Below, piece after piece: positions 13,910 through 23,300 of a stretch of 24,059 bases of DNA; position 1 is the first letter of the stretch; every line of letters starts with the position of its first letter. A program made the translations under genes and the position numbers. The notes below the pieces were generated by a model that saw only the letters and a program-made list of their open reading frames with translations, made no database searches and was not told where the DNA came from. The stretch comes from a virus, in the IMG/VR virus record IMGVR_UViG_3300031758_000563, positions 1 to 24,059 of that record; one strand, given 5' to 3'.

Positions 13910-15747
13910 GTGGATACGTTTTCGATTTAGGGATGAATATAGAAAACTTCACTAAGTCAATTAGTGAGGTTGAAGATGAACTCAAACGGTTAAAAGATTC
14001 ACTCAAAACCGCTACAGGACAAGGCATTGTTGAGACTAACGTACAAATTAAGCAACTAGAAAAAAGCTTAGTTGATTTAAAAAAGGTTGGTTTAGACAAA
14101 CTACCAGGAGGTATTACTAATGCCTCCAATGCTCTAAATTCTCTTAGCCAAGTAACAAGGGATTTGCCTTTTGGATTCGTTGCGATACAGAACAACTTGC
14201 CACTTGTTGTAGATTCTTTTGGGCAATTGACAAGACAAGCGGGAGGCTTAGGCCCAGCGTTAAAAAGTATCGGAGCATCGTTGATCGGCCCAGCTGGTTT
14301 GTCTTTTGCTTTTGGTGCTATCATTGCCGGAGTTACTGCGCTCATACAAAAGTATGGTTCTCTTAGTGAAGCATTAACTCAAATATTAGGTGGAACAAAA
14401 AAGATAACTGCTGAACAAAAGTTATTTAACGAAGAGACGGCAAAGGCTACTGGTAATGTTGCAGCAGAAGAGGCAAAAGTTAAAATTTTAACTAAAACAT
14501 TAATTGATAATGACAAGCCCCAAAAAGATAGATTGGCGGCTTATAGTGAATTAAAGAAAATTGCTCCAGAAGTAGTAGCTGGTATAAGAGAAGAAAATAT
14601 TGGTACTCAAATATCAAATGAGTTAATAGACTCAAATGCTAAGAAAAGAATTGAATTAATTAAACTTAAAATAAGAGAGACTGGTATTAATGCTGTACTT
14701 GCTAAAAACTCACAAGATATTGCAGTTGAGCAAGACAAATTGAATCAATTAATTGATGAGAGAAGGTTATTATTAGAAAAGCAAAAAAAGGGTGATAAAT
14801 ATGTTGACCCAGAAACTGGTAAAGTATTTGATGTATTATCGGCAGTAATTAGAGAAAATGAATTAAGATTAGTTGCACAAAGAGTAGCTGTTGAAAATTT
14901 ATATAAAATAAATGGTAACTTTTTAACTCAACTTGACCCTATTGTTAATGGAATTGCAAAGATTAATGAGGAGACAAGAATTAGGATTGAAAATTTAAAG
15001 AAAGAAGACCAAGCTTTAAAAGATAGTGCAAAAGATGGCCAACAAAAATATAAAGAAGGTTGGCAAGGTATTATATCAGAACTAAAAGAATTTGAGGCGT
15101 TCCAAAAAGCTAATGCTGCCGCAAATCAAAGAGCTGCTGCAATAAATGCTCAAATAAGCCAAGCAAAAGCATTAAAAGCAAGGACTGAAGCACAAAAGAA
15201 AGCAAACGAAGAGACTAAAAAGGCTGAGGATGCTGCTTTAGCTTTGGCAATTGCAGAAGGTGAAGCATCATATCAAGCTCCTAACTTTTTAGAAGGTTTT
15301 AAGAATTTAGGTCCAAAACTAATACAAGAAACAAATGCAGCGGCAGGGCTTGAATTGTTTAAAAATACATTTACAAATCCTTTGAGTGATTTGTTTACTA
15401 CTTTTTTAGATACTGGTAAGTTAGCTTTTAAAGAATTTGGTAAAGCAATACTTCAAACAATTAACCAAGTTGTTGCAAGAATTATAGCTACTGGTATTGT
15501 TAATTTACTTGGTTCAATATTATTCCCAGGAGCACCAGGTGCAACTAAAGGTGTTGGTGGAGCATTTAAAGCAGCTTTTGGAAGCATATTAGGTATCAAC
15601 TTTGGTGGTGGTATTGCCGCACCATCGTTCGCTGGTGTTGGTGGTGGCTCATTGGGTATGAGTGGGCAAGTGAACCTTGTTTTGAGAGGTCAAGATTTGG
15701 TAGGGTCATTGAATAGGACAAACACACTAATTAATCGCGTTGGCTAA
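13906..15747 (+). CDS. Tape measure protein (short)
   Basis: The 613-residue protein directly follows the chaperone frames. The N-terminus contains a coiled-coil start (ENFTKSISEVEDELKRLKDS) and RDLPFGFVAIQNNLPLVVDSFG (about 85-106), which I know from tape measures of Bacteroidota phages. Hydrophobic segments lie near 121-149 and 514-540, the central part (170-480) is long helix rich in K/E/A, and the C-terminus ends QVNLVLRGQDLVGSLNRTN. At about 0.15 nm per residue this predicts a tail of about 90 nm (inference). It sets tail length and helps DNA passage. The central DNA (about 14400-15590) is clearly AT-richer than both ends, suggesting exchange of the middle. No lysozyme or peptidase domain is visible. 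Confidence 0.88.
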   Translation: MSGYVFDLGMNIENFTKSISEVEDELKRLKDSLKTATGQGIVETNVQIKQLEKSLVDLKKVGLDKLPGGITNASNALNSLSQVTRDLPFGFVAIQNNLPLVVDSFGQLTRQAGGLGPALKSIGASLIGPAGLSFAFGAIIAGVTALIQKYGSLSEALTQILGGTKKITAEQKLFNEETAKATGNVAAEEAKVKILTKTLIDNDKPQKDRLAAYSELKKIAPEVVAGIREENIGTQISNELIDSNAKKRIELIKLKIRETGINAVLAKNSQDIAVEQDKLNQLIDERRLLLEKQKKGDKYVDPETGKVFDVLSAVIRENELRLVAQRVAVENLYKINGNFLTQLDPIVNGIAKINEETRIRIENLKKEDQALKDSAKDGQQKYKEGWQGIISELKEFEAFQKANAAANQRAAAINAQISQAKALKARTEAQKKANEETKKAEDAALALAIAEGEASYQAPNFLEGFKNLGPKLIQETNAAAGLELFKNTFTNPLSDLFTTFLDTGKLAFKEFGKAILQTINQVVARIIATGIVNLLGSILFPGAPGATKGVGGAFKAAFGSILGINFGGGIAAPSFAGVGGGSLGMSGQVNLVLRGQDLVGSLNRTNTLINRVG

Positions 15748-18209
15748 TGGCATTCCAAGAAAAGTATAGGATTGACTTTAAGAGTTTGGATGGTTATGAT
15801 TGTCGTGTTGGCTTTTGGTATGATGGATATACCGGAAGCGTTAACTCCATTCGCGGTGGTGCAAGGCCATTTGTATTAAAAGAGTTTAATACCGATGAGG
15901 ACTTGTTCAAGCCCATTAGACCACAATTAGCCGAGATTGAGATATTAGCAAGTGCGAGTGGTGTAAGTATAGATAACTTTTTGGCCGATAATGATACAGA
16001 TATTTATGTCACTTTTGCTTATAATAATACAAGTATAGGATATTGGAGGGGTTACCTTTTACAAGATGAGTTCCAAGAAGTTTGGCAAGATACTAACCAT
16101 ACTATCATGCTAAGAGCGATGGAAGGTCTTGGATATATGAAAAACTTTCCTATATCTAATGGTGGTAGTGAGATAACGGCAAAAACGACACCTCTTGACT
16201 TTCTTCAATATGCCACAAGCACGGCGGCTCAAGGATGGACAAAGTTTACCATTTTTAACAACTTGTTCCATGATGCGATGACAGATAGCCTCACCTATAC
16301 GAGTCTTGATCAATGCAAACTTGACCCAAAGACTTTCCAAATAGAGTCCACGCAATATGAGGATAGTTATAAGGTTACCGAAGAGATAAATAGAGCATTC
16401 AATCAAACTTTGTTCATGTATAATGACACATGGCATATTTTGAGATTGGAGGAGCTTTATGTGCCTAAGACGGACAATTTAAGAGGTTTTACATCTAATC
16501 TTGGTACAAGGACTGCCGTACAAAAGAGATTTGATGTTAGTGTAGGTGTAAATGAGGAGGTTAAGCCCATTAGTCCTGATATGTTGCGTTATATTAAGAG
16601 AAGGACTAAAATAGATAATGTTCTCTTTAATTATGAGCAAATAAGTGAGTTGTTGGTCAATGGTACTTTTAGTAGGGGTTCATTGCTCACAACTACCGGA
16701 ACTCTAAAGCAATACAATGTTGATAGTTGGGATTTCAAATACACTTTGGCTGGGCCATCGGATACACCCGATTATGTGACGGGGACAACCGTGCCAAGTG
16801 GTAGTGTTACAAGAAATGAAATATACACAAGCACCTCCTATGGTTATATGACCGATAACTATGTGAGGATGCCTGGTGCCGATGGTAGCAATTATAACTA
16901 CTATTTAAGGAGTCAATCCATTGGTGTATTTGCTGGGGAGAAATTAAATATATCTATTGACTATCGTTTTGAAAAGGCTTTTGCCGATGATGGCAACATG
17001 AACCAAATGGTTGTTATGTTGACCGGAGCGGCTGGTAATTATTGGCTTAAAAACGATGGCTCATGGGTGTCAACAAATGGTACTTTCACGAGTAATTATA
17101 CTTATTTATTTACCGAGTATAATAACGCTGGTAATCCCGATGAACAAGACTGGATTACCGTAAGTGTAGAAAGTACGGACATCCCCGATAATGGAACTAT
17201 TAAGATAGCCATTATATCCGATTACCATACCTACCCAACAACGGGCCAAAATGAGGCATGGTTCAAAGCCTTAAAATTTGAGATTATTGAGTCTTTCAAT
17301 GGCCAAAGTACCCAACCATTACAAGGTGTTAAGTCTATTTTTACCAAAAGCGCAAATATTAAGGTAAATAGTGATAATGAGATTTACTTGCAAGATGGCT
17401 TCTCTAAGAACTACAAAGGGACTATATACCAAAGTGATGGCACTACTATTACCGATGCCGATTGGTATAGGTATAGGTATTCTGCCGAGACTTTTAGCTT
17501 TAGAAGGCAGAACTTAACCGCATATTGGGAGAACAATAGATTTAACCGAAATAAAATAGATGCCACCTTTTATGGGCTTACTTTCAATGGTGGCGATAGA
17601 ATTGGGTTGATCAACACAGTCATTTTTGAGGATGATGACCCCAACAAGATTTATGCCATTTTGAATATGAAGGAGATTGACTTTGCGGCGGGTATTTGGA
17701 CGGCCACTCTTTTGGAGGTTTGGGATGATGACAAGGATGGTGGAGGGTTGGTAGCCAAGTCTTTAGAGCTTGATGCCACTACCGGAACTTACAATAATCC
17801 CACATATATTCCTTGGACAAGTGTGAGCCTTGCGGATTTCACTTTGACGGGTGGAAATTTGATAACTTACACGGGTTCTATTTCATTAAGTGTGCCAATA
17901 GTTGTATCTTTAGCAGGTAATATCAATACGACTACTACGACTCCCGTTACTACTACTTTTAGGGTATTGCAAAACGGAACGGCGATAAAAACACAGAATT
18001 ATCCTGTTACGGTAAACCCACAAGCTTTTACTTTTAATTTGTCACCAAGTGGTAATATTACCATTAACCCTGGCGATACTTTCCAAGTGAGCGTGAGCAA
18101 TAATATCACTCAATTGAACATAACAAGTGGCCAATTTAATATTGACTACACCGCTCCTGGGTCATTGACATATGATACATATAGCGAACAATTTATATAC
18201 AATACATAG
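15747..18209 (+). CDS. Tail hub / distal tail protein with embedded carbohydrate-binding-like region
   Basis: This 820-residue protein is the first gene after the tape measure, the usual place for distal tail and hub proteins. Residues 1-130 (KYRIDFKSLDGYDCRVGFWY, GGARPFVLKEF, then YWRGYLLQDEFQEVW, and MLRAMEGLGYM) match a tail-tip N-terminus common in Bacteroidota phages. Residues 303-515 start ELLVNGTFSRGS and end with an amphipathic strand, and look like a beta jelly roll of the kind that binds sugars. Residues 590-690 return to hub-like beta sequence (FRRQNLTAYWENNRFNRNKI). The last 110 residues form an Ig-like Thr-rich domain. The start shares a base with the tape measure stop. Host receptor or surface polysaccharide contact is plausible. 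Confidence 0.72.
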   Translation: MAFQEKYRIDFKSLDGYDCRVGFWYDGYTGSVNSIRGGARPFVLKEFNTDEDLFKPIRPQLAEIEILASASGVSIDNFLADNDTDIYVTFAYNNTSIGYWRGYLLQDEFQEVWQDTNHTIMLRAMEGLGYMKNFPISNGGSEITAKTTPLDFLQYATSTAAQGWTKFTIFNNLFHDAMTDSLTYTSLDQCKLDPKTFQIESTQYEDSYKVTEEINRAFNQTLFMYNDTWHILRLEELYVPKTDNLRGFTSNLGTRTAVQKRFDVSVGVNEEVKPISPDMLRYIKRRTKIDNVLFNYEQISELLVNGTFSRGSLLTTTGTLKQYNVDSWDFKYTLAGPSDTPDYVTGTTVPSGSVTRNEIYTSTSYGYMTDNYVRMPGADGSNYNYYLRSQSIGVFAGEKLNISIDYRFEKAFADDGNMNQMVVMLTGAAGNYWLKNDGSWVSTNGTFTSNYTYLFTEYNNAGNPDEQDWITVSVESTDIPDNGTIKIAIISDYHTYPTTGQNEAWFKALKFEIIESFNGQSTQPLQGVKSIFTKSANIKVNSDNEIYLQDGFSKNYKGTIYQSDGTTITDADWYRYRYSAETFSFRRQNLTAYWENNRFNRNKIDATFYGLTFNGGDRIGLINTVIFEDDDPNKIYAILNMKEIDFAAGIWTATLLEVWDDDKDGGGLVAKSLELDATTGTYNNPTYIPWTSVSLADFTLTGGNLITYTGSISLSVPIVVSLAGNINTTTTTPVTTTFRVLQNGTAIKTQNYPVTVNPQAFTFNLSPSGNITINPGDTFQVSVSNNITQLNITSGQFNIDYTAPGSLTYDTYSEQFIYNT

Positions 18210-18833
18210 ATGGCAGACGTAGTAAAAGCGGAAGGATTAGTAATAGCGGTCACCAACACAAGTGGTGGGGTCTATCCTTTTGCTTGTGCTAAAGATGCCA
18301 ATATTACTATCTCAAGGGATGTGATAGAATTAGCACCTAAGACCAATAATGTCTATCGTGAGTATATTAAAGGGCGTCAATCATTTAGCATTAGTGGAAG
18401 TGGGTTGGTCAAAATGAGCGAAAGCTATTTGCAACCAATAACATTTTTTGATGATTATATTGATGGGACTGATAGTGAGATAGTAGGATATTTGGACATT
18501 ATTGATGCCCAAAATAATTATAGAGTCTATCAATTTAACGCTATCATCACCGAGTTGGCTTTGGCATCAACAATTGGCTCTTTGGCTCAATATAATTACT
18601 CATTGCAAGGGTCTGGGCCTTTTACCGAGCTTAGTGTGGTTGACACCTACACGGTGACAAGCGGCAAGATTACGGCAAGAAGCACGGCAACACATAAGCT
18701 TGTTGCTATTGGATTTGGTGGCAAATGGTACTATAATTATAGCGTTACCGATGAGGGTGGTGGAGTTTTTACTATCACTATTGGCACGGCTTATAATGGA
18801 GTGAGTGTGAAGGCGGTTTATATAGCATTATAA
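18210..18833 (+). CDS. Second tail tube-like / tail-tip protein
   Basis: This 207-residue beta-rich protein begins at the base after the hub stop. Residues 1-140 (FACAKDANITISRDVIELA, YREYIKGRQSFSISGSGLV, then the IIDAQNNYRVYQFNAIITEL strand and YNYSLQGSGPFTEL) have the layout of TP901-1-type tail tube proteins. Residues 145-207 look like a small added beta domain. It is downstream of the tape measure and hub, not in the tube position, so it may form a terminal ring, a tip extension or a fibre attachment layer. The remote tube relation is from pattern reading and needs a profile search. Confidence 0.62.
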   Translation: MADVVKAEGLVIAVTNTSGGVYPFACAKDANITISRDVIELAPKTNNVYREYIKGRQSFSISGSGLVKMSESYLQPITFFDDYIDGTDSEIVGYLDIIDAQNNYRVYQFNAIITELALASTIGSLAQYNYSLQGSGPFTELSVVDTYTVTSGKITARSTATHKLVAIGFGGKWYYNYSVTDEGGGVFTITIGTAYNGVSVKAVYIAL

Positions 18834-18843
18834 AAGAAATAAA

Positions 18844-19182
18844 ATGATACCAGAGTTCAACCTACGACCCATAAAAAAAGGAGATACTTATGTATTTCCA
18901 TTGTCTTTTTATACCGACCAATGTGAGGAGACGGCTAAGAACGTAAGCACTTATGTTTTTAAATTGATGGCTAAGAATAGCGCCGGAACCACAATTTTCA
19001 CGTGGAACAATGCCGATTTTGTGCAAGGAGCTACCAATGAAAGGACGGTTACTTTGAGCGCTGTTACTACGGCTACATACACCGTTGGTGAGTTCAACTA
19101 TGAGTTGCAAGTAACTACCGACACCGGAACCTTTACATGGATGCAAGGATATGTTCAAGTGGTTGACCAAATAACAAGTTAA
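18844..19182 (+). CDS. Small beta-sandwich tail-tip protein (BppU N-domain-like)
   Basis: This 112-residue protein begins MIPEFNLRPIKKGDTYVFPL and continues with alternating strands (YVFKLMAKNS, TTIFTWNNADF, GEFNYELQVTTDTGTFTWMQG). The order of a KGDT-F start, paired strands and a terminal Y-Q-V strand resembles the N-terminal domain of baseplate upper/fibre-docking proteins. No catalytic residues are evident. It lies between the second tube-like protein and the fibre genes, so an adaptor that docks the fibre is plausible. An A-rich leader (AAAAGAAATAAA) precedes it. The function is inferred mostly from context. Confidence 0.55.
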   Translation: MIPEFNLRPIKKGDTYVFPLSFYTDQCEETAKNVSTYVFKLMAKNSAGTTIFTWNNADFVQGATNERTVTLSAVTTATYTVGEFNYELQVTTDTGTFTWMQGYVQVVDQITS

Positions 19183-19185
19183 GAG

Positions 19186-20322
19186 ATGGTTGTCATTAAA
19201 GTCAATTATACCACCGATCAGCCTATCATTAAGGTCAACTACGATGAGAGCCCCGTGTACATAAGTACAACGGTTGATGCTACTTATATCTCCGTTGACT
19301 ATGGTGGCACGGGTGAGATGGGAACGGTTACGAGTGTTGATGCCGTTGGTGGAACGGGTATAAGCGTGACCGGAGGGCCTATCACCGAGTCGGGTACTTT
19401 TACTATCACCAATACCGCTCCCGATAGAATAGTAACATTAACAGCAAGTGGTGGTACAGTCATTACCGGAACCTATCCTAATTTTACTATCTACTCCGAC
19501 GAATCGAGTGGATATGTGCCATATACGGGCGCTACCCAAGACCTAAACATGGGTACTTATGGTGTGGTAGGTGACTTTACGCAATACAACACTACCAATA
19601 GTAGCATACCATCGGCAGCAGGGGTGGTATCGTGGGACGATACTAATGGCACTTTGAGGCTATCAATGAAAGGCAACACCTACAATTTGCCTATTGGTGA
19701 GAGCTTGGTGTCAAGAGTTGTTAACAAGACCGGAGCCACTCTTAATAGGGTTGACTATAAGGTTGTGAGGGTTGCTGCCGCTCAAGGTCAAAGGTTGGCG
19801 GTAGAGTTGGCACAAGGCAACAATGATGCCAATAGCAAAGACACTCTTGGTGTGGTTTGTGAGAACATAAGCAACAACCAAGAGGGGTTTATTGTTAATG
19901 TGGGCCAAATTACGGAGATAAATACCACAGGCTCATTGCAAGGTGAGACATGGGCGGATGGTGATTTGATTTATTTGAGTCCGTTCACGGCTGGTAAGAT
20001 GACCAACATTAAACCGACCGCACCAAACCACACGGTTATCCTTGGATATGTTGAGTATGCGCATAGTCAGCATGGAAAGATATACATTAAGATTGACAAT
20101 GGTTACGAGATAGGTGAGCTCCATGATGTGTACGCACCTAATCCAACTAATGGTCAAGGCCTCTTTTGGAACGCTACTAACTCAAGGTATCAATTGTCAA
20201 GTGTGAGTGGGGTTATAGGATATACTCCGGTGCCGGAGAGCCGTACTTTTACCATCAATGGTGTGGTGTACGACATGAGCGCTAATAGGACATGGGAAAT
20301 AGGAGATTACGGGACATTTTAA
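19186..20322 (+). CDS. Modular tail fibre protein
   Basis: This 378-residue protein is built of beta segments. It opens with two IKVNY repeats (IKVNYTTDQPIIKVNYDESP), followed by a GTVTSVDAVGGTGISVTGGP module, then a central domain (about 110-320) with SWDDTNGTLRLSMKG, VVNKTGATLNRVDYKV, ADGDLIYLSPFTAGKMTNIK, PNHTVILGYVEYAHSQHGKI and NGYEIGELHDVYAPNPTNGQ. I recognise that series from phage fibre/tail proteins in several Bacteroidota genomes. The last 30 residues (SRTFTINGVVYDMSANRTW) repeat a module found in the next fibre gene. There is no enzymatic motif. It probably forms a trimeric stalk or appendage; the recipient surface is unknown. Confidence 0.68.
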   Translation: MVVIKVNYTTDQPIIKVNYDESPVYISTTVDATYISVDYGGTGEMGTVTSVDAVGGTGISVTGGPITESGTFTITNTAPDRIVTLTASGGTVITGTYPNFTIYSDESSGYVPYTGATQDLNMGTYGVVGDFTQYNTTNSSIPSAAGVVSWDDTNGTLRLSMKGNTYNLPIGESLVSRVVNKTGATLNRVDYKVVRVAAAQGQRLAVELAQGNNDANSKDTLGVVCENISNNQEGFIVNVGQITEINTTGSLQGETWADGDLIYLSPFTAGKMTNIKPTAPNHTVILGYVEYAHSQHGKIYIKIDNGYEIGELHDVYAPNPTNGQGLFWNATNSRYQLSSVSGVIGYTPVPESRTFTINGVVYDMSANRTWEIGDYGTF

Positions 20323-20331
20323 AAATAAGAA

Positions 20332-23300
20332 ATGGCTTATAAATTACAATTGAAAAGAGGTCTTTTAGCATCATTGCCTAATGGTAGTGTTGGTGAGCCT
20401 CTTTTCACTACAGATACATTTGACCTCTATGTTGGCAAGGGTGATGGGAGCAATATTAAGTTGCAGAAGTTCATCGCCTCCGGATCCTCTTCGCAGTTTC
20501 TTAAGGGTGATGGCTCTCTTGATAGCACTACCTATCAAGGAGTCTTGTCGGGTAGTGGTATCGTTAAGAGCACTGGAGGAACTATCTCATACCTCACCGA
20601 CAATAGCTCCAATTGGGATGCGGCTTATAATGATAAGATTAATAGTGCGAGTGTAAGTGGAACCACAACAAAAACATTAACGCTCACCCAACAAGATGGT
20701 GGGACTATCACGGCGAGTTGGAGCGACTACGATACGGCTCCCGTGACAAGTGTTTTTGGTAGGACTGGTGATGTGATAGCCGTAAGTGGTGATTACACGA
20801 CATCTTTGGTTACTGAAGGAACAAACCTTTATTTCACCGATGCAAGAGCAAGGGCCGCCATTACTTTGACAACTACGGGGTCAAGTGGATCGGCCACCTA
20901 TGTCGGAGGCACTCTTAATGTCCCTACCTACACTTTGAGCGGGTTGGGTGGTGTGCCTACGAGCCGAAGCCTAACCATCAATGGCACATCTTACGACTTA
21001 TCAGCCGATAGGTCATGGAGCGTGGGTACGGTAACAAGTGTGGATTTAAGCGTTCCAACTGGGTTCGCTATTAGTGGCAACCCCATCACCTCAAGTGGGA
21101 CATTGGCTCTTGCCTTTGCGAGTGGCTACTCTTTGCCAACAAATGCCTCCCAAACCAATTGGGATGCTGCCTATAATGACAAAATAAATAGTGCGAGTGT
21201 AACGGGTACGACAACCAAGACACTTACCCTTAACCAACAAGATGGTGGCACGATCACGGCTTCTTGGACGGATGACAACACCGATGCCGTAACGAGTGTG
21301 TTCGGTAGGACGGGTGCGGTTGTGGCAGCGAGTGGGGACTACACCACTACGCAAGTAACGGAGGGGACGAACCTCTACTACACAGAGGCGAGGGTTAGTG
21401 CCAATACCGATGTGGCAGCGAACACCGCAGCGAGGCATAATGCAGTTACTTTGGGGACGGCTAATGGTCTTAGCCTAAGCACTCAACAATTGAGCCTTGC
21501 TTTGGCAAGTGGTTCAACAACTGGTGCTTTGAGCAGCACCGATTGGACTACTTTTAATTCCAAACAAGCTGCCCTCAATGGAACGGGTTTTGTTAAGATT
21601 AGCGGAACGACAATAAGCTATGATAATAGCACATATTACTTGGCATCTAATCCAAGCAGTTACATTGCTAAAACCGACTTGTCGGCTATCACTCCTTTAA
21701 GTTATGACAACGTAACGGGAGTGTTTCAAATGAGCCAAGCCAACTCTACTACAAGCGGTTACATTACATCAACCGATTGGAACACATTCAACAACAAGCA
21801 GTCAGCCTTAACCAACCCAGTAACGGGAACGGGAACGACAAACTACTTGCCTAAGTTTACGGGGAGTACAACGATAGGAAATAGTTCTGTACAAACAGAT
21901 TCAAACGGAAATATAGGAATTAATACAGCCCCAGTTTCTTATGGTTCTACATATACAACATTAACCTTAAACAATGCATCAACTGGGTCATATTCCATAT
22001 TTCAATATGGGGGAATAACTTATGGACAAATAGGTGTAGAAAATTCTATTTTTAATATACAAGCCGCAAATTCAGCACCAATTGTATTTAATGTAAGTAG
22101 TGCAGAACGTATGCGACTAACGACCACAGGACTTGGTATTGGTACGACATCGCCTTCGGTTAAACTTGATGTGGTTGGTGCAGGTATGTTTAGCTCTACA
22201 TTAACAGTTAAGTCATTTTTATACTTAGGAGAATCTTTAGTTGAAAATGGAGTAATAAATTCTCCAGAAGGTATTTTTATTAATGCAGATTCCGATGCAA
22301 GTGGTGGCTCTAATGATATAGTTTTTGGTAAAGGTAGAACAAGTACAAGTGGTGGAACTACCTTAATGACTTTAAAAAATAACGGCAACCTCGGCTTGGG
22401 TACAAGCAGTCCAACATCTTACTCTGGATTTACTACATTTAATATAAACAATGCCACAAATGGTGGTGTTATTGATTTACTAAATAATGGTACAAGAGTA
22501 GGTACATTTTTTAATACAGCATCTGATGTTAATTTAGGAAGCATAACGAGTGTTCCATTAATTTTTTATACTGCGAATACAGAGAAAATGCGACTCACAT
22601 CTGGTGGAAGCCTTGGTATTGGTACGACATCTCCTGCAAGATTGTTGGATGTGAATGGAACGGGTAGGTTCTCAAATGATTTAACAGTTGCCAATTCATA
22701 TAGATTATTCTTAAACGGAAGTACGGGTCAAGATTGGGCATTAAGAACAAACTCATCAACTGCCAATTTTGAGATAGTTGATTGGTCATCTACTGTTGCA
22801 AGAGTTATTATGACACCAAGCGGCAACCTCGGCTTGGGTGTTACTCCGAGTGCGTCAAGTTGGACATCTTTTGAGTTGCTTGGTGGAAATGTAATAACAT
22901 CATATCCAAGTGCAACAATACCTGCTTTATACTCTGCATCAAATGCTTATTACAATAGCGGTTGGATATATAAAAATTCAGCAAATGCATTGTTATATGC
23001 AATAAACGCAAATAGCGGTCAACATCAATGGTTCACCGCACCCTCAGGCACAGCAGGAAACGCTATATCGTTCACCCAAGCAATGACGTTGGATGCGAGT
23101 GGGAGGTTGGGGATTGGGACTACATCTCCAAATGTTTATGGTGTTACATCAGCAAGAACATCTGATTCGGTATATTACCAAGCACAATCAGGAAGTGTAG
23201 TAGCATATTATGGAGCGGCAACAGCTTATGGAACGGCAGTAGCAGGTACTTTCTCAAATCATGCCTTTGGCTTTTATACCAATTCATCTGAGAGGATGAT

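Noticed and set aside
13890-14345. Minus-strand frame of 151 residues opposite the tape measure start
   Set aside because: It overlaps the conserved tape measure N-terminus and the chaperone end; no independent evidence of coding.
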